A stretch of 64,000 bases of DNA from Treponema bryantii NK4A124 (GTDB lineage Bacteria; Spirochaetota; Spirochaetia; Treponematales; Treponemataceae). The DNA is taken from assembly GCF_000421345.1 (NCBI RefSeq), contig NZ_ATWV01000002.1, positions 62,001-126,000 on the forward strand, read 5' to 3'. The translations under genes were made by a program, and so were the position numbers. Below are positions 47,901-57,061 of this stretch, piece after piece. The stretch's first letter is position 1, and each line of letters begins with the position of its first letter. Below the pieces are notes generated by a model, which saw only the letters and a program-made list of their open reading frames with translations, was not told the origin of the DNA and searched no databases.

Positions 47901-49475
47901 ATGAAATTAACTATCGAAGGAATAAAAAATACTGCGGAATGGGAAGCAAAAGGTTATTCCCTTCCAAAATTTGACCGTGCAGCTGTTGAAGCTGCCACTA
48001 AGGCAAATCCTTTCTGGATTCATTTTGGTGCAGGAAATATTTTCCGCGCCTTCCAGGCTAACGTTGTTCAGGAGCTTTTGAACAAGGGAGTTCTTGACCG
48101 CGGTCTTGTTGTAGCAGAAGGCTACGACTACGAAATCATTGAAAAGATGTATCGTCCACACGACAACATCGGCGCTCTTGTTACTTTGAAGTCCAGCGGT
48201 TCAGTTGAAAAAACTGTAGTCGGCTCTATTATGGAAGCCCTTGCCGCAGACAGCGAAAACGAAAAAGACTGGGCCCGCCTTTGTGAGATTTTCCGTAATC
48301 CATCCCTTCAGATGGTTACTTTTACAATTACAGAAAAGGGCTACCTTCTTCGCAATGCAGCAGGCGTTTCAATGCCTGGTGTTGAAGACGACTTTGCGGC
48401 AGGCCCAGTTCTTCCAAAATCATACATTGGTAAGGTAGTAACTCTTCTTCACGAACGCTATGTAAATGGCGAGCTTCCAATCGCTATGGTCAGCATGGAT
48501 AACTGTTCTCACAACGGTGACAAACTTTATGCTGCTGTAAACGAGTTTGCAAAGGAATGGGAAAACCGCGGTGTATGTAAGCCTGGCTTCCTCGACTATG
48601 TAAACAACAATTCTAAGGTCAGCTTCCCTTGGACAATGATTGATAAAATCACTCCTCGCCCTGACGCAAAAATTGAAAAGATTCTGGCTGATGATGGAAT
48701 TGAGCAGCTTGAGCCGGTTATCACAAGTAAGAAAACTTACGTTGCTCCTTTTGTAAACGCAGAGGAGTGCCAGTATCTTGTTATTGAAGATAATTTCCCT
48801 AACGGCCGCCCTGAACTCGAAAAGGCAGGTCTTTACTTTACAGACCGCGCAACTGTAGACAAGGTAGAAAAGATGAAGGTTTGTACATGTCTCAATCCTC
48901 TTCATACCTTCCTTGCTGTTAGTGGTTGCTTACTCGGTTACACTTTGATTGCTGATGAAATGAAAGATCCTGATTTGCTGCGTCTTGTTAAGAGACTCGG
49001 TTACGACGAAGGACTGCCTGTTGTAGTTGATCCTGGAATCATTAAGCCTCGCGACTTTATTGACGAGGTTGTAAATATCCGTATTCCAAATCCATTTATG
49101 CCTGATACACCACAGCGCATTGCCTGCGATACTTCTCAGAAACTCAGCATCCGTTTTGGTGAGACTATAAAGGGATACCTTGGTCGCAGCGACCTCCACG
49201 TTGCAGACCTCAAGGTTATTCCTCTTGTATTTGCCCTCTGGCTGCGCTACCTTACAGGAATCGGTGATGACGGAAAAGCTTTTGAACTCAGTCCGGATCC
49301 TCTGCTGGATGAATGCAAGAAGTATGTTCCTGACGACATTGATTCACTTCTTCACCGCAAGGAAATTTTTGGCGTAGACTTGTTTGAAGCAGGTCTTGCT
49401 GATATAGTGAAAGAGTACTTTGCAAAACTTTCTGCCGGAAAGGGCTCAGTTCGCGAAGTGCTTAAGTCACTATGA
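47901..49475 (+). CDS. uxuB: Fructuronate reductase (mannitol dehydrogenase family)
   Basis: 524 residues, 10 bases after uxuA. Mannitol-dehydrogenase fold: NAD-binding IHFGAGNIFRAFQANVVQELL near the N-terminus, MVSMDNCSHNGDKL, a central FPWTMIDKITPRPD and the C-terminal catalytic region VCTCLNPLHTFLAVSGCLLGYTLIADE with Asn, His. It reduces D-fructuronate to D-mannonate, the step before UxuA. UxuB rather than tagaturonate reductase because of the operon, though substrate preference cannot be read directly. Confidence 0.88.
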   Translation: MKLTIEGIKNTAEWEAKGYSLPKFDRAAVEAATKANPFWIHFGAGNIFRAFQANVVQELLNKGVLDRGLVVAEGYDYEIIEKMYRPHDNIGALVTLKSSGSVEKTVVGSIMEALAADSENEKDWARLCEIFRNPSLQMVTFTITEKGYLLRNAAGVSMPGVEDDFAAGPVLPKSYIGKVVTLLHERYVNGELPIAMVSMDNCSHNGDKLYAAVNEFAKEWENRGVCKPGFLDYVNNNSKVSFPWTMIDKITPRPDAKIEKILADDGIEQLEPVITSKKTYVAPFVNAEECQYLVIEDNFPNGRPELEKAGLYFTDRATVDKVEKMKVCTCLNPLHTFLAVSGCLLGYTLIADEMKDPDLLRLVKRLGYDEGLPVVVDPGIIKPRDFIDEVVNIRIPNPFMPDTPQRIACDTSQKLSIRFGETIKGYLGRSDLHVADLKVIPLVFALWLRYLTGIGDDGKAFELSPDPLLDECKKYVPDDIDSLLHRKEIFGVDLFEAGLADIVKEYFAKLSAGKGSVREVLKSL

Positions 49476-50449
49476 AAAAACTTTTCTTTATAATCTTCTT
49501 TTTTTCACAATTCTTTGCAATTGCTTTTGCTCAGGAAGAGACACAGCCTCAGCCTGAGCGGGCAGTGCAAAGTCCAAAAAATCTTTTTATTCCAAATCTC
49601 ACTTTTAAAATGCTTCAGATTGATGAAAAGGACTTTGTCTTTTCACCTTCTGCAAATCTTCAGTACGCCAGAATAAAAGGGCAGAATACTGAAGCTAAAG
49701 GACCGGACATGATTATGACTGGTCTCAGTTATTCTCAGGATTATTTTACGCAGGGACTGGGGCCAGATGAAGTAAAGCGGATTCATGGCTGCAGTGCCAT
49801 GCTGAATATTACGGCCGGAAAAAATGGTTTTATGGGAATGCTGGCTTCTAATGGGGAGGTACCTTTTTCAAGTCTTAAGACTCTGACAGGAGCCTTGCTC
49901 TATACCCGCCAGTTTATCAAGACGGAGAATAAAAATCTTACCGGTGGCATTGGACTTATTGTGGGCGACTTTGATGTTAGTTTTAAGGGCATGGATATTT
50001 ATTTTTTTCTGCTTCCTGTTTTCTCCTTTAATTATAAGAATGATATTTTGTCTGCCTCGATTTCAATGATGGGACCTCCTTCTGTAAAGTTTACTCTGTT
50101 TCCCAGGTCAATGTTCCGTTTCAGAGGCAGCCTTGGTCTGATTGGTTTTAAGTCCATAAGAGATTTAGGTTTTGACTGTGCAATTATGTGCTATCCTTTT
50201 GTTAATACCAGGGCAAAAGATTTAATTTATTTTGCTGTCGGAGTCATGAATAAAAATTCCAGCTTTGTTCTTAAGGATAAAACAAAATACAGCTTTCAGT
50301 ATTATTCTTTTTATGGAGAAATTAATGCTTCTTTTGCTTCCCTGCAGTGTGGTTATAATTTTGATGGAAAAAGAATGATAGAAAAAGAAATTGCAGGAGA
50401 TTTGTATAAAGGACTCTTTGCTTCTCTTAACCTAATGTTTATGTTGTGA
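49472..50449 (+). CDS. Exported, barrel-like protein in the hexuronate operon
   Basis: 325 residues, ATGA overlap with uxuB. Signal peptide about 1-20 (MKKLFFIIFFFSQFFAIAFA). The mature protein is rich in amphipathic strands (FVFSPSANLQYARIKGQ, NAGLLYTRQF-like TGALLYTRQFIKTENKNLTGGIGLIVGDF, FNYKNDILSASISMMGPP) ending LNLMFML, without the terminal Phe. An outer-membrane or periplasmic protein; the operon suggests a link to uronate oligosaccharide uptake, which is inference. The family is not recognised. Confidence 0.6.
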   Translation: MKKLFFIIFFFSQFFAIAFAQEETQPQPERAVQSPKNLFIPNLTFKMLQIDEKDFVFSPSANLQYARIKGQNTEAKGPDMIMTGLSYSQDYFTQGLGPDEVKRIHGCSAMLNITAGKNGFMGMLASNGEVPFSSLKTLTGALLYTRQFIKTENKNLTGGIGLIVGDFDVSFKGMDIYFFLLPVFSFNYKNDILSASISMMGPPSVKFTLFPRSMFRFRGSLGLIGFKSIRDLGFDCAIMCYPFVNTRAKDLIYFAVGVMNKNSSFVLKDKTKYSFQYYSFYGEINASFASLQCGYNFDGKRMIEKEIAGDLYKGLFASLNLMFML

Positions 50450-50460
50450 TATACTAGTAT
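50427..50460 (+). promoter_or_regulatory. uxaC promoter with palindrome
   Basis: TTAACC (50427-50432), 17-base spacer, TATACT (50450-50455). The -10 box overlaps ATACTAGTAT (50451-50460), identical to the palindrome before uxuA. GAGG precedes ATG 50474. Confidence 0.5.
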
Positions 50461-50473
50461 TCGAGGTAAAAAC

Positions 50474-51958
50474 ATGAAAACTTTTCTTGATGAAGATTTT
50501 ATTTTGCAGAGCGAAGCAGCTCAGACTTTATATCATAAATATGCAGAAAATCAGCCGATTTTCGATTTTCATAATCATTTGAGCCCTCTGGAAATTTTTG
50601 AAAACAAACCTCTTGGAAATCTTGCAAATGCCTGGCTGGATCATGACCACTACAAATGGCGGGCAATGCGTGCAGCTGGAGTTGATGAAAAGCTGATTAC
50701 CGGCCATCTCAATAAAGATGGTTCGGTGAAGCCGGTGGTTGAGTGTCCGCAAAGCGGACGTATCGAAACCGCCGAGTACGATTACAACAGATATCTTGCC
50801 TTTGTCCGCACTCTTCAGCTCTGTCCGGGAAATCCTTTGTATCACTGGAGTCATCTTGAGCTCAAGCGCTATTTTGGAATTGATGTTCCTGTGACAGAAA
50901 AAAATGCCCGCGAAATCTGGGACAAGTGTAATGCCCTTCTTGCAAAAGCAGAATATAGCCCACGCGGCCTGCTCGAAAAAATGAATGTCCGCGAGCTTTG
51001 CACAACCGACGACCCTCTGGACACTCTTGAATGGCATAAAAAAATTGCCGGCGATTGGAAGAACTGCAAGGTTCGTCCTTCCTTCCGCCCGGACATCCCT
51101 CTGTCTCCTGAAAATCCGGCATATCCGGCATATATCAGCCGCCTGCAGGAAATGGACGGTACAAGATTTACTTCTATAAATGATATGATTGCAGCCCTTG
51201 GCCGCCGCATGGACTTTTTTAAGACTAACGGCTCTGTTGTTAGTGACCACTCACTCGAAGGGGATTTTTATCTTCCAACAAAATTTGATGATGTAAACTA
51301 CATTTTCGAAAAAGCCTGGATTGGTAAAAAACTCCGTCCAGATGAAATTGCACAGTATAAGGGCTGGGTGCTCACAGAACTCGGCAAGCTTTATGCTCAG
51401 AAAGGCTTTGTAATGCAGATTCATATCGGAGCCCTTCGCGACAACAACTTTGCAATGCTTTCTGCAGCCGGAAAAAATATCGGCGAAGACAGCCTTAATG
51501 ATTTTAATTTTGCTCCTCAGCTTGGCGCAGTTCTCAACGCAATTTACAGCGCATTTGGTGGTTTCGATAAACCTGCTTCGCAGGCACTCAACCACCGTGG
51601 TCCACGCACAATTCTTTACAATCTCAATCCAAAAGATAACGAAGCTCTTGCTACAATGGCCGCAAACTTCCGCAACTGTCAGTTTGGTCCGGCCTGGTGG
51701 TTCAATGATCACAAAGACGGAATCGAAGAACAGCTTCGTGTGTATGCCCGCACAGCTCCCCTGGGCTCTTATGTGGGTATGCTTACAGACAGCCGCAGCT
51801 TCCTTTCTTATCCTCGCCACGAATACTTCCGCCGCATTCTCTGCAATTTTGTCGGCAACTTAGTAGAGCAGGGCGAGTTCCCCTGGGATGAAGAAAATCT
51901 GGGCGAACTGGTAAAGCGCATTTGCTATGAAAATTCAATTGAGTTCTTTAAGCAATAA
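50474..51958 (+). CDS. uxaC: Glucuronate/galacturonate isomerase
   Basis: 494 residues. Amidohydrolase-fold UxaC: FDFHNHLSPLEI metal-binding His pair, KWRAMRAAGVDEKLITG, NPLYHWSHLELKRYFGI, LCTTDDPLDTLEWH, HIGALRDNN and TRSFLSYPRHEYFRR-like DSRSFLSYPRHEYFRRILC. It interconverts D-glucuronate and fructuronate (or galacturonate and tagaturonate). Two family A repeat copies are inside the gene: 50734-50774 encodes VVECPQSGRIETA, a stretch longer than the corresponding part of the E. coli enzyme as I recall it, and 51557-51597 encodes GGFDKPASQALNHR. Core motifs are intact, so the enzyme is probably active. Confidence 0.9.
   Translation: MKTFLDEDFILQSEAAQTLYHKYAENQPIFDFHNHLSPLEIFENKPLGNLANAWLDHDHYKWRAMRAAGVDEKLITGHLNKDGSVKPVVECPQSGRIETAEYDYNRYLAFVRTLQLCPGNPLYHWSHLELKRYFGIDVPVTEKNAREIWDKCNALLAKAEYSPRGLLEKMNVRELCTTDDPLDTLEWHKKIAGDWKNCKVRPSFRPDIPLSPENPAYPAYISRLQEMDGTRFTSINDMIAALGRRMDFFKTNGSVVSDHSLEGDFYLPTKFDDVNYIFEKAWIGKKLRPDEIAQYKGWVLTELGKLYAQKGFVMQIHIGALRDNNFAMLSAAGKNIGEDSLNDFNFAPQLGAVLNAIYSAFGGFDKPASQALNHRGPRTILYNLNPKDNEALATMAANFRNCQFGPAWWFNDHKDGIEEQLRVYARTAPLGSYVGMLTDSRSFLSYPRHEYFRRILCNFVGNLVEQGEFPWDEENLGELVKRICYENSIEFFKQ
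50734..50774 (+). repeat. Repeat family A copy inside uxaC (first)
   Basis: GGTGGTTGAGTG, inner hairpin TCCGC aaa GCGGA, then CGTATCGAAACCGCC. In frame as VVECPQSGRIETA; the usual TAG of other copies is replaced by TGT so the frame stays open. Confidence 0.85.
51557..51597 (-). repeat. Repeat family A copy inside uxaC (second, inverted)
   Basis: GGTGGTTTCGATAA, inner hairpin CCTGC ttc GCAGG, then CACTCAACCACCG. Read as GGFDKPASQALNHR just before the conserved RTILYNLNP. Confidence 0.8.
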
Positions 51959-51963
51959 TATTG

Positions 51964-52043
51964 CCACACGGATTCGGAATTACTAACGTAATTCCATTAT
52001 ATTTTGTTTATGATTTTGCGTTAGCAAAATCCAATCCGTGTGG
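51964..52043. repeat. Cloverleaf-like element with complementary loops
   Basis: Outer 11-bp arms CCACACGGATT (51964-51974) and AATCCGTGTGG (52033-52043) enclose two hairpins: GGAATTAC taac GTAATTCC (51976-51995) and GATTTTGC gtta GCAAAATC (52012-52031). The two loops are complementary to each other. A partial relative (AATCCGTGTG, 53668-53677) lies beyond cimA. Confidence 0.8.
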
Positions 52044-52056
52044 TTATATTCTCCAC

Positions 52057-52085
52057 TTGCAAAACACTTATATTTCTTCCATAAT
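52057..52085 (+). promoter_or_regulatory. Leaderless promoter of cimA
   Basis: TTGCAA (52057-52062), exact 17-base spacer, CATAAT (52080-52085), six bases, ATG 52092; no Shine-Dalgarno. Confidence 0.6.
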
Positions 52086-52091
52086 CAGACT

Positions 52092-53657
52092 ATGAAGAAA
52101 ATTGAGATTCTTGATTCGACATTACGAGACGGTGCTCAGGGCGAGGGTATAAGCTTTTCTGTTCAGGACAAGCTTCACATCTGCCGTGAGCTCGACGAGC
52201 TTGGTGTTACCTATATTGAAGCGGGGAACCCGGGGTCGAATCCTAAGGATATGGAGTTTTTCAAAGCGGTAGCGGATGTTAAATTTAAGAACGCACAGGT
52301 TTGTGCCTTTGGTTCTACCCGCCGTAAAAATTGCCGCTGCGAAGATGATGCAAATCTCAAGAGTCTTCTTGCTGCCAATACAAAAACAGTTGTAATCTTT
52401 GGTAAGTCCTGGACTTTCCAGGTAACAGATATTCTCAAAACTACTCCTGAAGAAAATCTCAAAATGATACGCGAGTCCTGCGAGTATCTTGTAAAAAACG
52501 GTCGCAAGGTAATCTACGACGCAGAACATTTTTTCACTGCCTACGAAGAAGACAAGGCCTATGCCCTTGAATCTCTCAAGGCAGCTGTAGAAGGCGGTGC
52601 CAGTGTACTTTGTCTCTGCGAAACAAAGGGCGGCTTTATGATTGATGAATGCCGACGAGCTGTTGCTGAGGTAGTTAAACTTTACGGCAAAAAGGTTACC
52701 GTTGGAATCCACACTCATAATGACTGCGGCTTAGCCGTGGCTAACTCACTTGTTGCGGTAAAAGAAGGCGCTACTCATGTTCAGGGTGTTCTCCTTGGTT
52801 TTGGCGAGCGCACCGGTAACGCAAATCTTTCAACAATCATTCCTAATCTTCAGATAAAAATGGGCTATCAGGTTATTCCCCAAGAGAGCCTTAAAAATCT
52901 TACTTCTAGCTGCAAGCGTGTTGCGGAGCTCACAAATATCCGGGTAAATCCTCAGTCTCCTTATGTCGGTAAAGATGCCTTTGCCCACAAGGCCGGAATG
53001 CATATTGATGCTGTACTCAAAAATCCTTTTGCCTACGAGCATATAGAGCCGGAATCTGTAGGCAACAGCCGCGTTTTCCTTATGAGTGAAGTCGCAGGCC
53101 GTTCCACAATTCTCGAAAAAATCCGCCGCTTTGCCCCGGAAGTAAAACGCAACGACCCGATTGTAAGCGACCTTATGGCTAAGGTAAAAGAACTCGAGTC
53201 TGCAGGCTATCAGTTTGAAGGTGCCGACGGTTCTTTTGAGCTTCTGGTTCGCAAAATGCTTGGCCAGTATAAGCCTTTCTTTAAGCTTCACTACTATCAG
53301 ACAACCGGTTCTAATCCGCGGCCGGAAGAGGGCGTTTGCTGCTGTGCCCAGATTAAGGTTGAAGTAGACGGTAACTTTGAAATTACAGCGGGTGAGGGAG
53401 ACGGTCCTGTCAACGCGCTCGATATTGCCCTTCGTAAGGCTCTGGAAAAGTTTTATCCGGTTGTTTCTAACTTCCGGCTTGTGGACTATAAGGTACGTGT
53501 TCTCGACTCTAAGTCTGCAACTGCGGCCCGCGTTCGTGTAATCATTGAATCTACAGACGGCCAGACCAGCTGGACTACCGTGGGCGTTTCTTCCGACGTA
53601 ATTGAAGCCTCATGGATAGCCCTGGTAGATTCATTTGAATTAAAGCTTAGTAAATAG
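52092..53657 (+). CDS. cimA: Citramalate synthase
   Basis: 521 residues from ATG 52092; the frame is open upstream to 52038, but that extension (MWLYSPLAKHLYFFHNQT) is not like the family and overlaps the promoter. HMGL-like catalytic domain: IEILDSTLRDGAQGEGISFS with the Arg-Asp pair, GSTRRKNCRCEDD, GIHTHNDCGLAVANSL metal-binding His pair and GFGERTGNANL. C-terminal LeuA-type regulatory dimer domain (about 395-521). It condenses pyruvate and acetyl-CoA to (R)-citramalate, the start of the threonine-independent isoleucine route. The C-terminal domain suggests isoleucine feedback control. Confidence 0.9.
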   Translation: MKKIEILDSTLRDGAQGEGISFSVQDKLHICRELDELGVTYIEAGNPGSNPKDMEFFKAVADVKFKNAQVCAFGSTRRKNCRCEDDANLKSLLAANTKTVVIFGKSWTFQVTDILKTTPEENLKMIRESCEYLVKNGRKVIYDAEHFFTAYEEDKAYALESLKAAVEGGASVLCLCETKGGFMIDECRRAVAEVVKLYGKKVTVGIHTHNDCGLAVANSLVAVKEGATHVQGVLLGFGERTGNANLSTIIPNLQIKMGYQVIPQESLKNLTSSCKRVAELTNIRVNPQSPYVGKDAFAHKAGMHIDAVLKNPFAYEHIEPESVGNSRVFLMSEVAGRSTILEKIRRFAPEVKRNDPIVSDLMAKVKELESAGYQFEGADGSFELLVRKMLGQYKPFFKLHYYQTTGSNPRPEEGVCCCAQIKVEVDGNFEITAGEGDGPVNALDIALRKALEKFYPVVSNFRLVDYKVRVLDSKSATAARVRVIIESTDGQTSWTTVGVSSDVIEASWIALVDSFELKLSK

Positions 53658-53674
53658 ATTGCTACAAAATCCGT

Positions 53675-53703
53675 GTGACAAATTCTCTTTCCTATGGTAA
53701 AAT
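53675..53703 (+). promoter_or_regulatory. Promoter of the LRR gene
   Basis: GTGACA (53675-53680), 17-base spacer, TAAAAT (53698-53703); start near 53710, with AAGGAAAG before ATG 53731. Confidence 0.6.
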
Positions 53704-53730
53704 AGACAAAACTGTTTTTAAGGAAAGTTT

Positions 53731-55353
53731 ATGAGCTCTTATATCAAAAAAAACGGACTTATTTATTCTGAAGATTTACACACTGTTCTTGGTGTTGATG
53801 ATACAGTTCCAGATTTTACCGGCCGTATTCCTTTTGGCGCCCATATAATTGATGACGAAGTTTTTACAGAATGCCCTTATGAATCAATCTCATTGCCGGA
53901 TTCTGTAACAAAACTTGGTAATGCTCTTTTTGCAGATTCAAAGGCTCTCGAAAAGGTAAAGCTTCCTTCCGGTCTTACAGAGCTGCCTGATAATCTTTTT
54001 GCGGGATGTTCGGCTCTTACTAAAGTTACAATGCCTAATGCAGTTTCAGCTTTTTCTAAAGGGCTTTTTAAAAACTGCGAATCTCTTCCAGAAATTCCTT
54101 TCCGTGCAGGAATTACTACTTTACCGGAAAGTGTTTTTGAAGGCTGTAAATCAATTAAATCTCTTGTAATTCCACCAACAGTTCGCCGTATTGAGTCTCG
54201 TGCTGTTGCAGATTGTACTTCGCTCGAAAGTGTAGTTTTCCCTACAAGTCTTGAGTATGTAGCCCCAGATGCCTTTGAAGGCTGTACAGCTCTCCGCAAT
54301 CTTCGTGTAGATGGTGATACAGGTCTTTTCTACATTGGTGAAAATGACGGCTGTTTGTATGAAGCCGCAGACGAAGGAGACAGAATTGTTCTTCGTGTAA
54401 ACGGTGCTGCAGGTCAGTCAGTTTCTTTCTATAAGGATAATGCTGATGATATTTCTGCCGGTTTTGCAGAAGTTGATGATGAAGATTTCGAAGAGGATGA
54501 TACCTTCAGCGCAGAAATTGGTGCCTCTGCAGAAGAAGCAGAATTTATGCAGGTAAAGGAGCAGTCAGAAGCATCTGGTCCAGCTGCCTTTGCCGATGAA
54601 GGAAAATTTGAGAATAATCCTCCTGAGCCGGTATTTGAAAAGCCTCAGGTTAATGAAGATAGAGCAGTTGATTCTATGCTGGCTGATATTATGGGCGAAG
54701 AAAAAGAGCGTTCTGCTGCCACTGAAGATGTAGCTGTAAGTGAAGAAGAAAGTCAGGTGCTTTCACATACTATGTCTGTTATGTCTGATTCTTCACTTTC
54801 AACTGAGCCTGCTGTTTCTAATGATGAACTTGAAAAGCTTTTTGCTAAAAACGAAGAGGCTGAACTTGCTACTCACAATGCTGATAATCCAGATGTTCTC
54901 GACAGCAAAGCCCAGATTCTCACCGATTCTGTCGGCTTAAGTAAGATAATAGAGTGCCAGCCAAAGGGCCAGCTTCCAGATGATCCTGAATTATTTGTAA
55001 TTGCTGAAAAGCTTGTTAAAGATGAAAATGGAAAAGATAACTTCTCATCTAAGCTTATAGCCTGCTGTAATTATTTTGCAAAGATTCAGGATTACAAGCG
55101 AATCATTATGCTTTATGGACTCCCACTTGATAATGATGAATTTGCAGAGTTCTTCAGACATTTTATTTCTAAAAAGAATGTTATACTTGCCTGTGAGGCA
55201 GAATCTCCTTCGACACTTTCTGATTTTGGAAAAACAATCTGCGATTACGCCCGAATCAGTTTGAAAAAAGAAGAGCTTGCCCAGCAGCGACACTCTGCTC
55301 TTGAAAAAACAAAAACACTCGTAAAACTTGTCATTAGAGATAAATACGAGTAA
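53731..55353 (+). CDS. Cytoplasmic BspA-like leucine-rich repeat protein
   Basis: 540 residues, no signal peptide. Residues about 35-205 hold six to seven LRR_5/BspA-type repeats of about 23 residues (SISLPDSVTKLGNALFADSKAL, KVKLPSGLTELPDNLFAGCSAL, SLVIPPTVRRIESRAVADCTSL). A long acidic, disordered middle (about 235-400) and a helical C-terminal domain (FSSKLIACCNYFAKIQDYKRIIMLYGLP, SSTLSDFGKTICDYARISLKKEELAQQ) follow. BspA LRRs are usually on surface proteins, so a cytoplasmic version is unusual; it may be a scaffold. It lies between cimA and ilvD with its own promoter and no evident metabolic role. Confidence 0.7.
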   Translation: MSSYIKKNGLIYSEDLHTVLGVDDTVPDFTGRIPFGAHIIDDEVFTECPYESISLPDSVTKLGNALFADSKALEKVKLPSGLTELPDNLFAGCSALTKVTMPNAVSAFSKGLFKNCESLPEIPFRAGITTLPESVFEGCKSIKSLVIPPTVRRIESRAVADCTSLESVVFPTSLEYVAPDAFEGCTALRNLRVDGDTGLFYIGENDGCLYEAADEGDRIVLRVNGAAGQSVSFYKDNADDISAGFAEVDDEDFEEDDTFSAEIGASAEEAEFMQVKEQSEASGPAAFADEGKFENNPPEPVFEKPQVNEDRAVDSMLADIMGEEKERSAATEDVAVSEEESQVLSHTMSVMSDSSLSTEPAVSNDELEKLFAKNEEAELATHNADNPDVLDSKAQILTDSVGLSKIIECQPKGQLPDDPELFVIAEKLVKDENGKDNFSSKLIACCNYFAKIQDYKRIIMLYGLPLDNDEFAEFFRHFISKKNVILACEAESPSTLSDFGKTICDYARISLKKEELAQQRHSALEKTKTLVKLVIRDKYE

Positions 55354-55374
55354 AATCACCACGAGGAAAAAAAT

Positions 55375-57060
55375 ATGAAAAGTGATAACGCAAAAAAAGG
55401 TGTTGCCCGTGCGCCACACCGCTCATTGTTTTACGCAATGGGATATACTGATGAAGAATTAGATCGCCCTCTCGTTGGCGTTTGTTGTGCAAAGAACGAG
55501 ATTATTCCCGGCCATATTGAACTTGACCGCATTGCCGAGGCTGTAAAAGCCGGCATCCGTATGGCTGGTGGTACTCCTGTAGAGTTCCCTGCAATCGGTG
55601 TCTGCGACGGAATTGCCATGGGCCACGAAGGAATGAAGTATTCCCTTGTTACCCGCGAACTCATTGCAGACTCAATTGAATGTATGACAAAGGCTCATCA
55701 GTTTGATGCCCTCGTTATGATTCCTAACTGCGACAAAATTGTTCCCGGTATGCTGATGGCCGCAGCCCGCCTGGATCTTCCTACAGTTTTCTGTTCCGGT
55801 GGACCTATGATGCCAGGTCACCTGCCTGGAAAGGATGAGTCGAACCCATACAGCGGCCGTAATTTGTCGCTTACTGATATGTTTGAAGCCGTTGGCGCTG
55901 TTGCCAGCGGACGTATAAATGAAGACCAGCTTCGCGAAATGGAAACTGTTGCCTGTCCTGGCTGTGGTGCCTGCTCGGGAATGTTTACCGCAAACTCTAT
56001 GAACTGCCTTACAGAATCTATTGGCCTTGGCCTGCCTGGAAACGGAACAATTCCTGCTGTAAGTGGCCGCCGTATAGCTCTTGCAAAGCACGCCGGTATG
56101 AAGGTTATGGAAATGTTTGAAAAGGGGATTACAGCCCGCAAGATGCTCACAATGAAAAACTTTGAGAATGCCCTTGCTGCAGATATGGCTCTGGGCTGTT
56201 CTTCGAATACAATGCTGCACCTGCCTGCAATCGCCCACGAAGCAGGCTTAAGCATTGACCTTCACATGGTAAATGAAATCTCTAACAGAACTCCAAATCT
56301 CTGTCACCTGGCTCCTGCCGGTCACACCTTTATGTGCGAGCTCGATGATGCTGGTGGTGTACAGGCTGTTCTTGCAGAGCTTGCTAAGAAAAATCTGATT
56401 GATACAAGTCTTATGACTGTAACCGGCCACACAGTCGCAGAAAATATCGCCGGAGTTCGCAACCGCAACCCGGAGGTTCTCCGCCCAATTGAAAATCCAT
56501 TCAGTGACAACGGTGGACTCGCTATTTTGTTTGGAAATCTTGCTCCAAACGGAACTGTTGTAAAACGTTCTGCCTGTGCAAAAGAGCTTATGAAGCACAC
56601 AGGACCAGCCCGCGTTTTCAACGACGAAAGCGAAGCAATGGATGCAGTACAGAACCGCCAGATTAAGAGCGGGGACGTTGTTGTTATCCGTTACGAAGGA
56701 CCAAAGGGCGGCCCTGGTATGAGAGAAATGCTTGCTGTAACTGCCGCACTTGCCGGCCAGGGACTGGACAAGGAAGTTGCCCTCATTACAGACGGCCGCT
56801 TCTCAGGTGCTACCCGAGGTGCTTCTCTTGGTCACTGTTCTCCTGAAGCTGCCGTAGGCGGTCCAATTGCTCTGGTTCAAGAGGGTGATATGATTACTCT
56901 CGACATCAATAACTACAAGATTACCCTTGAAGTAAGCGATGAAGAGCTTGAACGCCGCCGTGCTGCCTGGAAAGCACCGGAACCTAAAGTAAAGTCAGGA
57001 TATCTGGCACGTTACGCTAAGCTTGTCTCTTCTGCCGATAAAGGTGCTATTCTTGAATAA
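55375..57060 (+). CDS. ilvD: Dihydroxy-acid dehydratase
   Basis: 561 residues, SD GAGG. Iron-sulfur and substrate motifs: [50 protein letters not shown] and [29 protein letters not shown]. It dehydrates 2,3-dihydroxy-3-methylvalerate and dihydroxyisovalerate, the penultimate step of isoleucine and valine synthesis, and complements the citramalate entry at 52092. Full length, optimal codon use. Oxygen-sensitive [4Fe-4S] or [2Fe-2S] cluster; type cannot be seen. Confidence 0.95.
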   Translation: MKSDNAKKGVARAPHRSLFYAMGYTDEELDRPLVGVCCAKNEIIPGHIELDRIAEAVKAGIRMAGGTPVEFPAIGVCDGIAMGHEGMKYSLVTRELIADSIECMTKAHQFDALVMIPNCDKIVPGMLMAAARLDLPTVFCSGGPMMPGHLPGKDESNPYSGRNLSLTDMFEAVGAVASGRINEDQLREMETVACPGCGACSGMFTANSMNCLTESIGLGLPGNGTIPAVSGRRIALAKHAGMKVMEMFEKGITARKMLTMKNFENALAADMALGCSSNTMLHLPAIAHEAGLSIDLHMVNEISNRTPNLCHLAPAGHTFMCELDDAGGVQAVLAELAKKNLIDTSLMTVTGHTVAENIAGVRNRNPEVLRPIENPFSDNGGLAILFGNLAPNGTVVKRSACAKELMKHTGPARVFNDESEAMDAVQNRQIKSGDVVVIRYEGPKGGPGMREMLAVTAALAGQGLDKEVALITDGRFSGATRGASLGHCSPEAAVGGPIALVQEGDMITLDINNYKITLEVSDEELERRRAAWKAPEPKVKSGYLARYAKLVSSADKGAILE

Positions 57061-57061
57061 A

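Noticed and set aside
52038-52091. Upstream extension of citramalate synthase
   Set aside because: The extension overlaps the -35/-10 region and does not resemble the family N-terminus.
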